From Pseudonocardia kujensis (GTDB lineage: Bacteria > Actinomycetota > Actinomycetes > Mycobacteriales > Pseudonocardiaceae): a stretch of 64,000 bases of DNA. The DNA lies in NCBI RefSeq assembly GCF_021283305.1, contig NZ_JAJSOK010000004.1, forward strand, positions 62,001-126,000, given 5' to 3'. Made by a program: the position numbers and the translations under genes. Shown one piece after another: positions 20,438-30,652 of this stretch (position 1 is its first letter; each line of letters begins with the position of its first letter). The notes below the pieces were generated by a model. It was given only the letters and a program-made list of their open reading frames with translations. It ran no database searches and was not told where the DNA came from.

Positions 20438-21152
20438 GGATCGCCTGCCGGGTCCGGACGTCGACGCCGTGCGGCCCGCCGCGGTCCTGTTCGACATGGA
20501 CGGGACCCTGATCGACTCCGAGAAGGTGTGGGACCGCTCGCTCGTGGAGGTGCTGCGCTGGCTGGGCGGCACCGAGCTCTCGGCCGAGGCGCGCCGGGAG
20601 ACCCTCGGCGGCAACCTCCGCAGCAGCCTCGCGATCGTGTTCCGCGAGGCCGGTGTCCTGCCGACGCCGGAGCTGGCCGAGGAGGCCGCGCGCCGGCTGG
20701 TGGGGCGGACCGCCGAGATGTTCGAGGGCGGCCTCCCGTGGCGGCCGGGCGCGCTGACCGCGCTGCGGACGGTGCGGGAGGCGGGCCTCGCCACCGCGCT
20801 GGTCACCAACACCGGTCGCTACCTCACGGACAAGGCGCTGGTCGGGATCGGGGCGGAGCACTTCGACGTCACGGTCTGCGGCGACGAGGTGCCCCGGGGC
20901 AAGCCGGCGCCGGACCCGTACCTGCGCGCGGCCGACCTGCTCGGCCTCGCGCCCGAGGACTGCCTGGCGGTGGAGGACTCGCCGACCGGGATCGCAGCGG
21001 CCGAGGCCTCCGGGGCGGTGGTGCTCGCCGTCCCCTGCGAGGTGCCGATCCCGCCCGGTCGGGGCCGGGTCGTGCGGCCGACGCTGGAGGGCCTCACCGC
21101 CGCCGACCTGGCCGCGGCGCACCGCGAGGTGCGGGAGCAGCAGGCGGCCTGA
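20427..21152 (+). CDS. HAD-superfamily hydrolase (beta-phosphoglucomutase-like phosphatase)
   Basis: 241 residues. HAD motif I is [19 protein letters not shown], motif II LVTNTG, motif III lysine [17 protein letters not shown] and motif [18 protein letters not shown]. The helical cap follows motif I (subclass IA). It should hydrolyse a small phosphorylated metabolite; the substrate is not evident. It overlaps the end of metH by 11 bp and is probably translated from the same message. A phosphatase following metH is also seen in mycobacterial genomes. Confidence 0.9.
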
Positions 21153-21370
21153 TGCGGCCGCTCGGGCGGGTGCCCGCGGCCGCGGAGTACCGTCGGGCGT
21201 GTCGGACGCGCGACGAGCGGCGCATCCGTCCGGGTGACCCGTCCGGAGGCGCCACCGCCCGGCGCATCCCGTGGTCCGGCGGCCTCACCGCGGACGATCC
21301 GGTTCGTGACCGCGCGGAGCGCCCCCGACACTGGGTGCGCAGGAGTCGGCTGGAGAGGGATCGCAGGGAC

Positions 21371-21634
21371 GTGAAGACATTCGACGAGCTCTTCGAGGAG
21401 CTCCGCGAGAAGGCCGCCACCCGGCCCGCCGGGTCGGCCACCGTCGAGGCGCTCGACGCCGGCGTCCATGCGCAGGGCAAGAAGCTCCTCGAGGAGGCGG
21501 GCGAGGTCTGGATCGCCGCCGAGCACGAGGACGACGCCGCGCTGGCCGAGGAGATCTCCCAGCTGCTCTACCGCGCGCAGGTGATCATGCTCGGGCGCGG
21601 GCTGGGCCTGCAGGACGTCTACAAGTACCTGTAG
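21371..21634 (+). CDS. hisE: Phosphoribosyl-ATP pyrophosphatase
   Basis: 87 residues, all-alpha MazG-like fold, second step of histidine biosynthesis (PR-ATP to PR-AMP). Recognisable segments are [37 protein letters not shown] (metal-binding acidic helix) and [19 protein letters not shown]. The frame is open far upstream, but GTG 21371 fits the family N-terminus (VKTFDELF) and GAGAGGGATCGCAGG precedes it. The 218 bp before it hold no further gene; a TACCGT hexamer at 21188-21193 could be a -10. hisG follows 74 bp downstream. Confidence 0.93.
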   Translation: MKTFDELFEELREKAATRPAGSATVEALDAGVHAQGKKLLEEAGEVWIAAEHEDDAALAEEISQLLYRAQVIMLGRGLGLQDVYKYL

Positions 21635-21708
21635 GGAGCTCCGCCGTGTCGACGACCACCCCCGCCCCGTCCGGCACCAGCCGTACCCACCCGAAGGAAG
21701 CCACACCC

Positions 21709-22593
21709 ATGCTCCGCGTCGCTCTTCCCAACAAGGGCACGCTCGCCGAGCCCGCCGCGACGATGATGCGCGAGGCGGGCTACCGGCAGCGCTCCGACTC
21801 GCGCGACCTGTCCATGGTCGACGACGAGAACGGCATCGAGTTCTTCTACCTGCGGCCGAAGGACATCGCGACCTACGTCGGGTCCGGCGACCTGCACCTC
21901 GGCATCACCGGGCACGACCTCATGGAGGAGTCCGGCAGCCAGGTCCAGCAGGTGCTCAAGCTGGGCTTCGGTGCCTCGAAGTTCCGCTTCGCCGCGCCGG
22001 AGGACAAGGACTGGAAGCTCGAGGACCTCGACGGGCGGACGATCGCCACGTCGTACCCGCGGCTGGTCCGCTCCCACCTGTCCGGCAAGCGGATCGGCGC
22101 CACCATCATCAAGCTCGACGGCGCGGTGGAGATCTCCGTGCAGCTCGGCCTGGCCGACGCCATCGCCGACGTCGTGTCCTCCGGCCGTACGCTGCGCCAG
22201 CACGGGCTGAAGGTCATCGGCGACCCGATCGCCGAGTCCGAGGCCATGCTGATCGAGCGCGAGCCGCGGATGGACCGCGTGGAGCCCGAGGAGATCAAGG
22301 CCTTCAAGCGGGTGTTCACCGAGCGGATCCGCGGCGTCGTCTACGCCCGGCAGTACCTGATGCTCGACTACGACTGCCCCAAGGAGAAGCTCGAGGCGGC
22401 CAAGGGGATCACCCCGGGTCTGCAGGCGCCGACCATCGCGCCGCTGGCCGACCCGGACTGGGTCGCCGTGCGGTCGATGGTGCGCAAGCAGGCGTCGAAC
22501 CGGGTCATGGACGAGCTCGCCGCCCTCGGCGCCAAGGCCATCCTGACCTCGGAGATCCGCTCCTGCCGCGCGGTCGACGGCGGCCAGTACTGA
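21709..22593 (+). CDS. hisG: ATP phosphoribosyltransferase, long form
   Basis: 294 residues of the long, self-sufficient HisG type, first and feedback-controlled step of histidine synthesis (ATP + PRPP). Segments seen are [57 protein letters not shown] (PRPP loop) and a C-terminal regulatory ACT-like domain ending [10 protein letters not shown]. The in-frame ATG at 21646 would add 21 unconserved residues; ATG 21709 has GAAGGAAG upstream and matches the mycobacterial N-terminus. The stop codon lies in the first unit of an 11-bp tandem repeat. Confidence 0.96.
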   Translation: MLRVALPNKGTLAEPAATMMREAGYRQRSDSRDLSMVDDENGIEFFYLRPKDIATYVGSGDLHLGITGHDLMEESGSQVQQVLKLGFGASKFRFAAPEDKDWKLEDLDGRTIATSYPRLVRSHLSGKRIGATIIKLDGAVEISVQLGLADAIADVVSSGRTLRQHGLKVIGDPIAESEAMLIEREPRMDRVEPEEIKAFKRVFTERIRGVVYARQYLMLDYDCPKEKLEAAKGITPGLQAPTIAPLADPDWVAVRSMVRKQASNRVMDELAALGAKAILTSEIRSCRAVDGGQY

Positions 22594-22663
22594 GTCGGTA
22601 CCGAGCCGGTAGTGAATCGGTGCTGAGTCGGTGCTGAGTCGGTACTGAGTCGGTACTGAGGCG
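22587..22663. repeat. 11-bp tandem repeat, seven units, starting at the hisG stop
   Basis: Seven head-to-tail units of GTACTGAGTCG with one to three substitutions each (units at 22587, 22598, 22609, 22620, 22631, 22642, 22653). Unit 1 contains the hisG TGA. The 11-bp period is close to one helical turn. It lies in the convergent gap before the thioesterase gene and could be a VNTR locus. Confidence 0.9.
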
Positions 22664-22681
22664 GTTCCGGGCATCGCGTGA

Positions 22682-22713
22682 GCGGTCCCGGCGGCGTGCG
22701 CCGCCGGGACCGC
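22682..22713. terminator. Strong hairpin terminator between hisG and thioesterase genes
   Basis: A perfect 14-bp stem GCGGTCCCGGCGGC (22682-22695) with a four-base loop GTGC and its complement at 22700-22713. It lies between convergent genes and can serve both strands. There is no T tract. Confidence 0.75.
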
Positions 22714-22738
22714 CTGCGTTCTCGGTGCTCTCCCGGGC

Positions 22739-23539
22739 TCAGCGACGCCGGACGGTCAGCTCCTGGCTGATGTGCCCGGCGTGCCCGTCGGCGTCGAACA
22801 GCTTCGCGGTGACGGTCCCGGTGCCGGTCGGGCCGATCACCGTCGCGGCGTCGATGCCCGTCCACGCGCCGGTCGGCGGGCGGTGCAGGTGCACGCTGAG
22901 CTCGGTGTTCACGAACAGCCAGTCCTGCACGGGCAGGGATGCCGCCACGCCGTTGGCCGAGTCGGCGATCGCCGCCAGCGTCTGCAGCGGCGTGGCCTCC
23001 TCGCCCTCCACCACCGGCACCCGCAACCGGCCCCACGCGCGGCCCGGCCCCGGCTCGTCCCACTTCCCGTCGAGCCAGCGCCACTCGACGGCGTCGAGGT
23101 AGCCGGGGAGCCACCCGTGCGGCCGCTCGCCCTGCGGTGCCGCCTGCTCGGGTGTCGGCAGCGGGGCGGCCGCGCCCACGGCCGCGGTCGAGGTGTCGTC
23201 GACCGCGAGGCGCCAGGCGCGGGCGCGCAGCACCGCACGCCCGCCCGCGGTCATCTCGGCGGCCAGCATCTCGATCGTCCGACCCGGCCGCTCGATCCAG
23301 GCCCGCACCTCCAGGTCGCCGACGGGGACCACGCCGAGGATCTCGATCGTGTAGCGGGACAGCTGCAGCGGGGGAGCGTCGGGCCTGCTGGGCGCGCAGC
23401 GCTCGAAGGCGCGCACGAGCAGCGCCGACGGCGGCCCGAGGTGCTGGGCGTCGGCGAACCACGGGCCGGCGGTCGACATCGTCGCGTGGTAGCGGCCCGC
23501 GCTCTCGTCGACGATTCGGTAGAAGGGCTCCTCGCTCAC
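22739..23539 (-). CDS. Acyl-CoA thioesterase family protein (double hotdog)
   Basis: 266 residues with the TesB/thioesterase-like double hotdog layout: FYRIVDESAGRYHATMSTAGPWFADAQHLGPPSALLVRAFERC in the first half and DWLFVNTELSVHLHRPPTGAWTGIDAAT in the second. It probably hydrolyses acyl-CoA thioesters; chain length and pathway are unknown. GTG 23539 overlaps the stop of the RecB-like gene (GTGA, 23536-23539), so it is translated from that message. Confidence 0.8.
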   Translation of the reverse strand: MSEEPFYRIVDESAGRYHATMSTAGPWFADAQHLGPPSALLVRAFERCAPSRPDAPPLQLSRYTIEILGVVPVGDLEVRAWIERPGRTIEMLAAEMTAGGRAVLRARAWRLAVDDTSTAAVGAAAPLPTPEQAAPQGERPHGWLPGYLDAVEWRWLDGKWDEPGPGRAWGRLRVPVVEGEEATPLQTLAAIADSANGVAASLPVQDWLFVNTELSVHLHRPPTGAWTGIDAATVIGPTGTGTVTAKLFDADGHAGHISQELTVRRR

Positions 23540-24672
23540 GCGGCCGATGATGCCTCGCCACCGTGTGCGTCCCCGTGTGCGGGGCCGGCAACGGAGGCGG
23601 AGCCGGGGCCGGACACCGGCGGGGAGGCGGGGCTGCCCGCCGGGGTGGACGCGGCGCGGAGCTCGGGCCAGCCGGGGTAGGGCGGCGGTGTGCCGTCCCA
23701 GGCGGGACACAGCGCGCGGTGTGCGCACCACGCGCAGCCCGGCCCACGCCGCGGGCGGAAGTCGCCGGTGCGGTCCGCCTCGCGGATCGCCGCCCAGATA
23801 GCCTCCAGGATCCGCTGGAAGCGGCGCAGCTCCCCGGCCTCGGGGCGGTACGTCAGCTCCTCGCCGCCCTCGCCGAGGTACACCAGCCGCAGCTGCTCGG
23901 GCACGGTGCCGCGCAGCTCGAGCAGGGCGAGCGCGTAGAACTTCATCTGGAACAGCGCCCGCGCCTCGGACGCCTCCCGCGGCGCCGCGCCCGTCTTGTA
24001 GTCGACGATGCGCAGCCCGCCCTCGGCATCGACGTCGAGCCGGTCGAGGTAGCCCCGTAGCGGCACCCCGGAGCCCAGCTCCGTCTCCACGAGCAGCTCC
24101 CGGGACTGCGGCTCGAAGGAGCGCGGGTCCTCCAGGGCGAAGTAGGTGTCGAGCAGGGCCTCGGCCGAGGCGAGCCAGCCGGGGAGCGGGTCGACCGGCT
24201 CCGAGGACCCCACGCTCTCGCCGGGCTGCGGGGTCTCGCCGGGATCCGGGGGATCCGTGGGGCCCGCGGGTCCTGCGGGTCCCGCGGCCGTCCCGCGCTC
24301 CCGCAGCTCCTCGGCCACCGCCGTCGCGAGCTCCGGCGCCTCGGCGGCGATCTCCGCCCACACCGCACCGACGAGCGCCTTCGCCCGGGCCGGGACGCGC
24401 TCGGCGGCCGGGAGATCGAACAGCCGCTCCAGCACCGCGTGCACCAGGGTGCCGCGCAGAGCGGCGGGGCTCGGCGCCTCGGGCAGCCGGTCCACGGCGC
24501 GGAAGCGGTAGAGCAGCGGGCACTGCTTGAAGTCCGCGGCGCGCGACGGGGAGAGGGCCGGGCGACGGCGCTCCTCGGCCGGCTCCGCCGCGTCCGCCGC
24601 GTCCGCCGCGGACCCCGTACCCGGGACGCCCAGGGCCGGCACGGTCGCGGGGATGCCCGCCTGCTCGTTCAC
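23536..24672 (-). CDS. RecB-family PD-(D/E)XK exonuclease
   Basis: 378 residues of the Cas4/RecB-like nuclease superfamily. RPALSPSRAADFKQCPLLYRFRAVDRLPE carries the first iron-sulphur cysteine; GTLVHAVLERLF is the early histidine motif; the catalytic core is LRIVDYKTGAAP; and the C-terminal cluster CAWCAHRALCPAW supplies further cysteines for a 4Fe-4S cluster. Similar proteins lie beside trmI in mycobacteria (Rv2119). A Gly/Pro-rich low-complexity insert (about residues 140-170) is unusual. Leaderless GTG 24672 is chosen: TAGCCT (AGGCTA at 24680-24685) lies 7 nt upstream. GTG 24696 is an alternative. Confidence 0.88.
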   Translation of the reverse strand: MNEQAGIPATVPALGVPGTGSAADAADAAEPAEERRRPALSPSRAADFKQCPLLYRFRAVDRLPEAPSPAALRGTLVHAVLERLFDLPAAERVPARAKALVGAVWAEIAAEAPELATAVAEELRERGTAAGPAGPAGPTDPPDPGETPQPGESVGSSEPVDPLPGWLASAEALLDTYFALEDPRSFEPQSRELLVETELGSGVPLRGYLDRLDVDAEGGLRIVDYKTGAAPREASEARALFQMKFYALALLELRGTVPEQLRLVYLGEGGEELTYRPEAGELRRFQRILEAIWAAIREADRTGDFRPRRGPGCAWCAHRALCPAWDGTPPPYPGWPELRAASTPAGSPASPPVSGPGSASVAGPAHGDAHGGEASSAA

Positions 24673-24686
24673 GCCCGTCAGGCTAG

Positions 24687-25865
<1,179 letters not shown>

Positions 25866-26026
25866 GGGCGTTCGGTCCCGCCGTTAGAACCGCCCGATTA
25901 CGGGAACCAGACACTCCGGTGGCGTCAAGGTGCCGTCCGCGTGAGTGACGGATCACCAGATCGCCTCACCGCCGTGGGCGACGTCTACGGGTACCGTATG
26001 GAAACGGAACACGGAGGGAGGATGCC

Positions 26027-27838
26027 GTGAACCCCTACGACGACGGTCCCGGCACTCACCAGCCAGGCGACGGCGGGGCCCTGTCCCCGGCGGAGGCGGC
26101 GGCACAGATCCGCTACCTCGAAGAAGAAGTCGCGATGCTGCGGCGCAAGCTGACCGAATCCCCCCGGCACGCGCGATTGCTCGAGCAGCGGCTCGCCGAG
26201 TCCGCCAGCAGGCTCTCCCAGCTCAGCGCGCGCAACGAGAAGCTCACCGAGACCCTCAAGGAAGCGCGCTCCCAGCTCGTCGCGCTCCGCGAGGAGGTCG
26301 ACCGCCTGGCACAGCCCCCGAGCGGCTACGGCGTCTACCTCACGTCCTACGAGGACAACACCGTCGACGTCTTCACCTCCGGCCGGCGCATGCGTGTCGC
26401 CGTCTCCCCGGCGGTGGAGCTCGACACCCTGCGCAGCGGGCAGTCCGTGCGGCTGAACGAGGCGCTCACGGTCGTCGAGGCCGGCGACTGGGAGAAGATC
26501 GGCGAGGTCTGCGGCCTGCGCGAGGTCCTCGCCGAGCCGCTCGACGGCCTGGCCGGCCGCGCGCTGGTCGTCGGACACGCGGACGAGGAGCGGGTCGTCT
26601 GGCTCGCCGCCCCCCTGTTCGACGAGTCCGACCCGAACTTCGTGCCGCTCAAGCCGGGCGACTCCCTGCTGGTCGACACCAAGGCCGGCTACGCGTACGA
26701 GCGGGTGCCGAAGGCCGAGGTCGAGGACCTCGTGCTGGAGGAGGTCCCGGACGTCGGCTACGAGGACATCGGCGGCCTGTTCAAGCAGATCGAGCAGATC
26801 CGCGACGCCGTGGAGCTGCCGTTCCTGCACTCCGAGCTGTTCACCGAGTACGAGCTGCGCCCGCCCAAGGGTGTGCTGCTCTACGGCCCTCCCGGCTGCG
26901 GCAAGACGCTGATCGCGAAGGCTGTCGCCAACTCGCTGGCCAAGAAGATCGCGGCCCAGCGGGGCGACGACCCCAACGAGGGCCGGGCGTTCTTCCTCAA
27001 CATCAAGGGCCCGGAGCTGCTCAACAAGTTCGTCGGCGAGACCGAGCGGCACATCCGGCTGATCTTCCAGCGGGCGCGCGAGAAGGCGTCGGCAGGCACC
27101 CCGGTGATCGTGTTCTTCGACGAGATGGACTCGATCTTCCGGACCCGTGGCTCCGGTGTGTCGTCGGACGTCGAGACCACGATCGTGCCGCAGCTGCTGG
27201 CCGAGATCGACGGTGTCGAGGGCCTCGAGAACGTCATCGTCATCGGCGCGTCGAACCGCGAGGACATGATCGACCCCGCGATCCTGCGGCCCGGCCGCCT
27301 GGACGTGAAGATCAAGATCGAGCGGCCCGACGCGGAGGCGGCGCAGGACATCTTCTCGAAGTACATCACCAACACGCTGCCGGTCCACGAGGAGGACCTG
27401 GCCGAGTTCGGCGGCAACCGCAAGGCCTGCGTCGACGCGATGATCCAGCGCGTCGTGGAGCGGATGTACGACGAGTCGGAGGAGAACAGGTTCCTCGAGG
27501 TCACCTACGCCAACGGTGACAAGGAGACCCTGTACTTCAAGGACTTCAACTCGGGCGCGATGATCCAGAACATCGTCGACCGGGCGAAGAAGTCCGCGAT
27601 CAAGTCGGTCCTCGAGACCGGGCAGCGCGGCGTGCGGGTCGCGCACCTGCTGTCCGCGATCGTCGACGAGTTCGCCGAGAACGAGGACCTGCCCAACACC
27701 ACCAACCCGGACGACTGGGCCCGCATCTCGGGCAAGAAGGGCGAGCGGATCGTCTACATCCGCACGCTGGTCACCGGCAAGAACGAGGCCACCGGCCGCG
27801 CGATCGACACCGCGTCGAACACCGGCCAGTACCTGTAG
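26027..27838 (+). CDS. mpa: Proteasome-associated AAA+ ATPase Mpa/ARC
   Basis: 603 residues. N-terminal coiled coil (about 20-85) recognises Pup; interdomain OB folds follow (about 95-240); then one AAA domain with Walker A GPPGCGKT (about 287-294), Walker [11 protein letters not shown] and arginine-finger region [17 protein letters not shown]. The C-terminus GQYL carries the penultimate tyrosine that docks into the PrcA ring. The hexamer unfolds pupylated proteins for the 20S core. GTG 26027 follows GGAGGGAGG; TACCGT at 25992-25997 is a possible -10. A hairpin closes the unit at 27862-27895. Confidence 0.97.
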   Translation: MNPYDDGPGTHQPGDGGALSPAEAAAQIRYLEEEVAMLRRKLTESPRHARLLEQRLAESASRLSQLSARNEKLTETLKEARSQLVALREEVDRLAQPPSGYGVYLTSYEDNTVDVFTSGRRMRVAVSPAVELDTLRSGQSVRLNEALTVVEAGDWEKIGEVCGLREVLAEPLDGLAGRALVVGHADEERVVWLAAPLFDESDPNFVPLKPGDSLLVDTKAGYAYERVPKAEVEDLVLEEVPDVGYEDIGGLFKQIEQIRDAVELPFLHSELFTEYELRPPKGVLLYGPPGCGKTLIAKAVANSLAKKIAAQRGDDPNEGRAFFLNIKGPELLNKFVGETERHIRLIFQRAREKASAGTPVIVFFDEMDSIFRTRGSGVSSDVETTIVPQLLAEIDGVEGLENVIVIGASNREDMIDPAILRPGRLDVKIKIERPDAEAAQDIFSKYITNTLPVHEEDLAEFGGNRKACVDAMIQRVVERMYDESEENRFLEVTYANGDKETLYFKDFNSGAMIQNIVDRAKKSAIKSVLETGQRGVRVAHLLSAIVDEFAENEDLPNTTNPDDWARISGKKGERIVYIRTLVTGKNEATGRAIDTASNTGQYL

Positions 27839-27861
27839 GCGACGCAGCAAGGCAGCACTCA

Positions 27862-27895
27862 CGAGGCCCCGCCCGGTCCGCCGGGCGGGGCCTCG
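27862..27895 (+). terminator. Hairpin terminator after mpa
   Basis: A perfect 15-bp stem beginning CGAGGCCCCGCCCGG (27862-27876) with loop TCCG and its complement at 27881-27895, 23 bp past the mpa stop. It separates mpa from the inserted cluster that follows. Confidence 0.75.
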
Positions 27896-27967
27896 CGCGC
27901 TGCCGGGGACCGAGCGTGGCCGATCCGTTCACGACGGCGGGTGGGCGGCGTTCGTAGCGTGGCCGGC

Positions 27968-28384
27968 ATGGGACCGCGACCGACACCTCGACCCACCAGC
28001 ACCCTCTTCGAGATCGTGACCGCCGACCTGGTGAAGGCGCTGGCCTTCTACCGGGCGCTCGGCCTGGACGTGCCCGCCGGGGCGGAGGACCAGCCGCACG
28101 TCGACCTGCCGCTGCCGGGCGGCAACCGCCTGGCCCTGGACACCGAGGCCACGATCGCGAGCTTCACCCCCGACTTCGCGCCGCCGACGGGGGAGGGCCG
28201 GCTCGCACTCGCGTTCGGGTACGACACGCCTGCGGACGTCGACGCCGCCCACGCCACCCTCACCGCCGCGGGCGCGCCCTCGGAGCGCGAGCCGTTCGAC
28301 GCCTTCTGGGGGCAGCGCTACGCCACGGTCCGCGACCCCGACGGCAACCCCGTCGACCTGTTCGCCGCCCTGCCCACGACCTGA
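27968..28384 (+). CDS. VOC-family (glyoxalase/bleomycin-resistance fold) protein
   Basis: 138 residues with two beta-alpha-beta-beta-beta modules: FEIVTADLVKALAFYRALGLDVP opens the first, and ATVRDPDGNPVDLFA closes the second. The fold binds a metal in dioxygenases and isomerases or sequesters drugs; no specific activity can be assigned. TAGCGT at 27955-27960 lies 7 nt before ATG 27968 (leaderless); an upstream in-frame start at 27941 precedes that box and is rejected. It is convergent with an AraC gene. Confidence 0.83.
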   Translation: MGPRPTPRPTSTLFEIVTADLVKALAFYRALGLDVPAGAEDQPHVDLPLPGGNRLALDTEATIASFTPDFAPPTGEGRLALAFGYDTPADVDAAHATLTAAGAPSEREPFDAFWGQRYATVRDPDGNPVDLFAALPTT

Positions 28385-28449
28385 TCCCGCGATCGTGAGG
28401 AGCTGACGGCCGCCTCCGGGGACCAGATCGGGCCCTCGGCTCCTGCTGG

Positions 28450-29250
28450 TCACGAACGCGCCGGGCGGAGTGCGCTCGCGGGGACGCCGGCGAGGGCACG
28501 GACCTCGCGGGAGAGGTGGGGCTGGTCGGCGTAGCCGGTACGGGCGGCGACCTCCGCGGGTGCGAGGCCCGCGTGCAGGAGCGTGGCCGCGGCGCGGAAC
28601 CGCAGGACCCGGCGCAGGACGGCGGGGCCGTAGCCGTAGACGGCGGTGCAGTGCCGGGTCAGCGAGCGCGTGGACCATCCCAGCTCCGCGGCCACCGCAC
28701 CGACGGCCGCGCCCGCACCGAGCCGCGCCGTGATCGACCCCAGGGCGGGGAGGCTCCACGGCGCCGTCTCCCGCCTCGGCTCGCCCGCGGCCAGCTCGGT
28801 GGCCAGCCGGAAGAGCGGGCCCGCAGCGACCGTGCGCGTGGGCCCGGCGCCGCCTGTCACCCCGACCCCGACTCCGACCGCGACACCGACCCCGGCCTCG
28901 GGGACCGGGCCGCGCAGGCTCCCCAGGACGCGGCTCCCGAGACGCGCGGCAGCGGGGGAGACGTCGTCCAGGGCGACGCGGCTGTCGCGCAGCTCGCCGG
29001 CCGGGACTCCGAGCAGGCGCGGCAGCACACCGGGGTGGAAGCGCAGGCCGCCCACCCAGGTGCCGCGCGCGAGGAACGCCGTGGTGTCCGGGCCGGCGAC
29101 CGAGAGCCCGCCGGCCTCGTCGACGAGCAGGTCCATGCACCCGTCGGGCAGTACCCGGGTGGGCGCTGCGGACTCCGCGCTCCCGGTGGCCCACAGGCAC
29201 TCGACCAGGCCGCGCAACGGCGCGGGCGGGGCCAGCTCCCGGTAGCTCAC
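28450..29250 (-). CDS. AraC-family transcriptional regulator
   Basis: 266 residues. The N-terminal domain (SYRELAPPAPLRGLVECLWA, VLPDGCMDLLVDE) matches the DUF6597-type sensor found in many actinobacterial AraC proteins. The C-terminal part has two helix-turn-helices (GAVAAELGWSTRSLTRHCTA and AEVAARTGYADQPHLSREVR). A Val/Gly run (VGVAVGVGVGV, about residue 122) is encoded by a CCGACC-type hexamer repeat and probably varies in length. TAGCGT (ACGCTA at 29258-29263) lies 7 nt before GTG 29250. Its target is unknown; the convergent VOC gene is the closest candidate. Confidence 0.87.
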   Translation of the reverse strand: MSYRELAPPAPLRGLVECLWATGSAESAAPTRVLPDGCMDLLVDEAGGLSVAGPDTTAFLARGTWVGGLRFHPGVLPRLLGVPAGELRDSRVALDDVSPAAARLGSRVLGSLRGPVPEAGVGVAVGVGVGVTGGAGPTRTVAAGPLFRLATELAAGEPRRETAPWSLPALGSITARLGAGAAVGAVAAELGWSTRSLTRHCTAVYGYGPAVLRRVLRFRAAATLLHAGLAPAEVAARTGYADQPHLSREVRALAGVPASALRPARS

Positions 29251-29362
29251 GGCCGCGACGCTACCGCCCCCCTCCGACGGGAACAGGAGCGAAAGCCCGG
29301 GAGAACGGCGGAGGCCCGCCCACCTGACACCGGTGGACGGGCCTTCCGCAGGAGCGAGCCGA

Positions 29363-29923
29363 TCAGGCGGTGCGGAGCACGGCCTCGATCTCGAGGGTCA
29401 GCTGGACCTTCTCGCCGACGACCACGCCGCCGCCGTCCATCGGCATCGAGATGTCGACGCCGAAGTCGTTGCGGTTGATGGTGGTGGTGGCGGTGAAGCC
29501 GGCGCGGGTGCCGCCGTAGGCGTCGGGGCCGAAGCCGCCGATCTCCAGGTACAGCGACACGGGCTTGGTGACACCCTTGATGGTGAGGTCACCGTTGAGC
29601 TTGTAGTCCGAGCCGTCGGCCTCGATCCCGGTGGAGACGAAGGTCCACTCCGGGTACTTCTCGGTCTCGAAGAAGTCGGCGGACTTGATGTGCCCGTCGC
29701 GCTGCTCGTTGTTGGTGTCGATGGAGGTGGCGTCGAGCGTCGCGGTGACCTTCGAGTCCTCGAAGCGCTCGGCGGTCTCGATGGTGCCGCCGAACTGGGC
29801 GATGCGACCCTTGACCTTGCTGACCATCATGTGGCGCACGGAGAAGGAGACGTCCGAGTGGACCTGGTCGATGTCCCACGTCCCCACGACGTAGCCGGGG
29901 ATCTGGGTGGTGGCTGCGGTCAT
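29363..29923 (-). CDS. YceI-family lipid-binding protein
   Basis: 186 residues of the YceI beta-barrel fold (polyisoprenoid-binding): GTWDIDQVHSDVSFSVRHMMVSKVKGRIAQFGG, a TIKGVTKPVSLYLEIGG strand and DFGVDISMPMDGGG. There is no signal peptide, so this is a cytosolic form. E. coli YceI is stress- and pH-induced; the role in actinobacteria is unclear. ATG 29923 follows GGAGGG. It is divergent from a MarR gene across a promoter region with two inverted repeats, so repression by that MarR protein is the simplest reading. Confidence 0.9.
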   Translation of the reverse strand: MTAATTQIPGYVVGTWDIDQVHSDVSFSVRHMMVSKVKGRIAQFGGTIETAERFEDSKVTATLDATSIDTNNEQRDGHIKSADFFETEKYPEWTFVSTGIEADGSDYKLNGDLTIKGVTKPVSLYLEIGGFGPDAYGGTRAGFTATTTINRNDFGVDISMPMDGGGVVVGEKVQLTLEIEAVLRTA

Positions 29924-29951
29924 CGTGACCCTCCAGGAAGTTTTGGTTGAA

Positions 29952-29968
29952 CTCTCAGGTGTTGAGAG
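29952..29968. promoter_or_regulatory. Operator-like dyad CTCTCA-N5-TGAGAG (yceI/marR)
   Basis: A perfect 6+6 inverted repeat with a 5-nt spacer, about 30 bp upstream of the yceI start. It is one of two dyads in the divergent region and a candidate MarR binding site. Confidence 0.5.
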
Positions 29969-29986
29969 CGACCATAGTGCTGTTGA

Positions 29987-30000
29987 GTTGAGTGTTCAAC
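29987..30000. promoter_or_regulatory. Operator-like dyad GTTGA-N4-TCAAC (marR)
   Basis: A 5+5 inverted repeat in the sequence GTTGAGTGTTCAAC, ending 4 bp before the marR ribosome site. A further GGTTGAAC/GTTCAACC pair brackets the whole region (29945-29952 and 29994-30001). The TTGAAC-type halves resemble MarR operators and suggest autoregulation. Confidence 0.55.
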
Positions 30001-30015
30001 CATAGGAGAAGTGAC

Positions 30016-30552
30016 GTGGCGCACACCCGCTGGCTCGACGACGAGGAGCAGCGCACGTGGCGGGCCTTCCTGACCGCCCAGCGCCTGCTGTTCGAGCGCG
30101 TCGAGCGCCAGCTGCAGAACGAGGCGCGGATGCCGCACGGCTACTACGAGATCCTGGTCCGGCTGTCCGAGGCGCCCGACCGCACCCTGCGGATGAGCAG
30201 GCTCGCCGACACCTCGCTGTCCTCGCGCAGCCGGCTGTCGCACGCGGTCGCGCGGCTGGAGGAGGCGGGCTGGGTCGAACGCACCGCCTGCGAGACCGAC
30301 CGCCGGGGCGCGTGGGCGCGACTGACCGACGCCGGCCTGGCCGCCCTGGAGACCGCCGCACCGGGACACGTGGAGACCGTCCGCTCGTTGCTGTTCGACG
30401 CCCTGACGCCCGAGCAGGCCGCGGCGCTGCGCGACGTCAGCGAGACGCTCGTCGCCCACCTGACCGACCGGCCCGTCTGGCCCGCGGGGGACGACAAGGC
30501 GTGCCCGGCGCCGGCGCAGGCGGGCGAGGAGGCCTGCCCGGAGGCCGGATGA
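30016..30552 (+). CDS. MarR-family transcriptional regulator
   Basis: 178 residues: winged helix-turn-helix with LRMSRLADTSLSSRSRLSHA (recognition helix) and the wing LEEAGWVERTACETDRRGAWARLTDAG. It ends in a 30-residue Ala/Pro tail with two cysteines (DDKACPAPAQAGEEACPEAG), which could be redox-sensitive, though that is only a suggestion. GTG 30016 follows AGGAGA; the in-frame GTG at 29992 lies inside the operator dyad and is less likely. It is divergent from yceI. Confidence 0.9.
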   Translation: MAHTRWLDDEEQRTWRAFLTAQRLLFERVERQLQNEARMPHGYYEILVRLSEAPDRTLRMSRLADTSLSSRSRLSHAVARLEEAGWVERTACETDRRGAWARLTDAGLAALETAAPGHVETVRSLLFDALTPEQAAALRDVSETLVAHLTDRPVWPAGDDKACPAPAQAGEEACPEAG

Positions 30553-30652
30553 GGGTCGTCCGGCACGCCGCCGGATGTGCGCCGGATCGCACCGGTGGGG
30601 CCCGGCGGGACCGGGCCCGACCTGCGCGGCCCCGGCGTCCTAGGCTGGTGGC

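Noticed and set aside
26022-26030. Two-codon minicistron ATG CCG TGA overlapping the mpa start
   Set aside because: It lies between a strong ribosome site and the GTG of mpa, and such overlaps occur easily by chance; no evidence beyond position.
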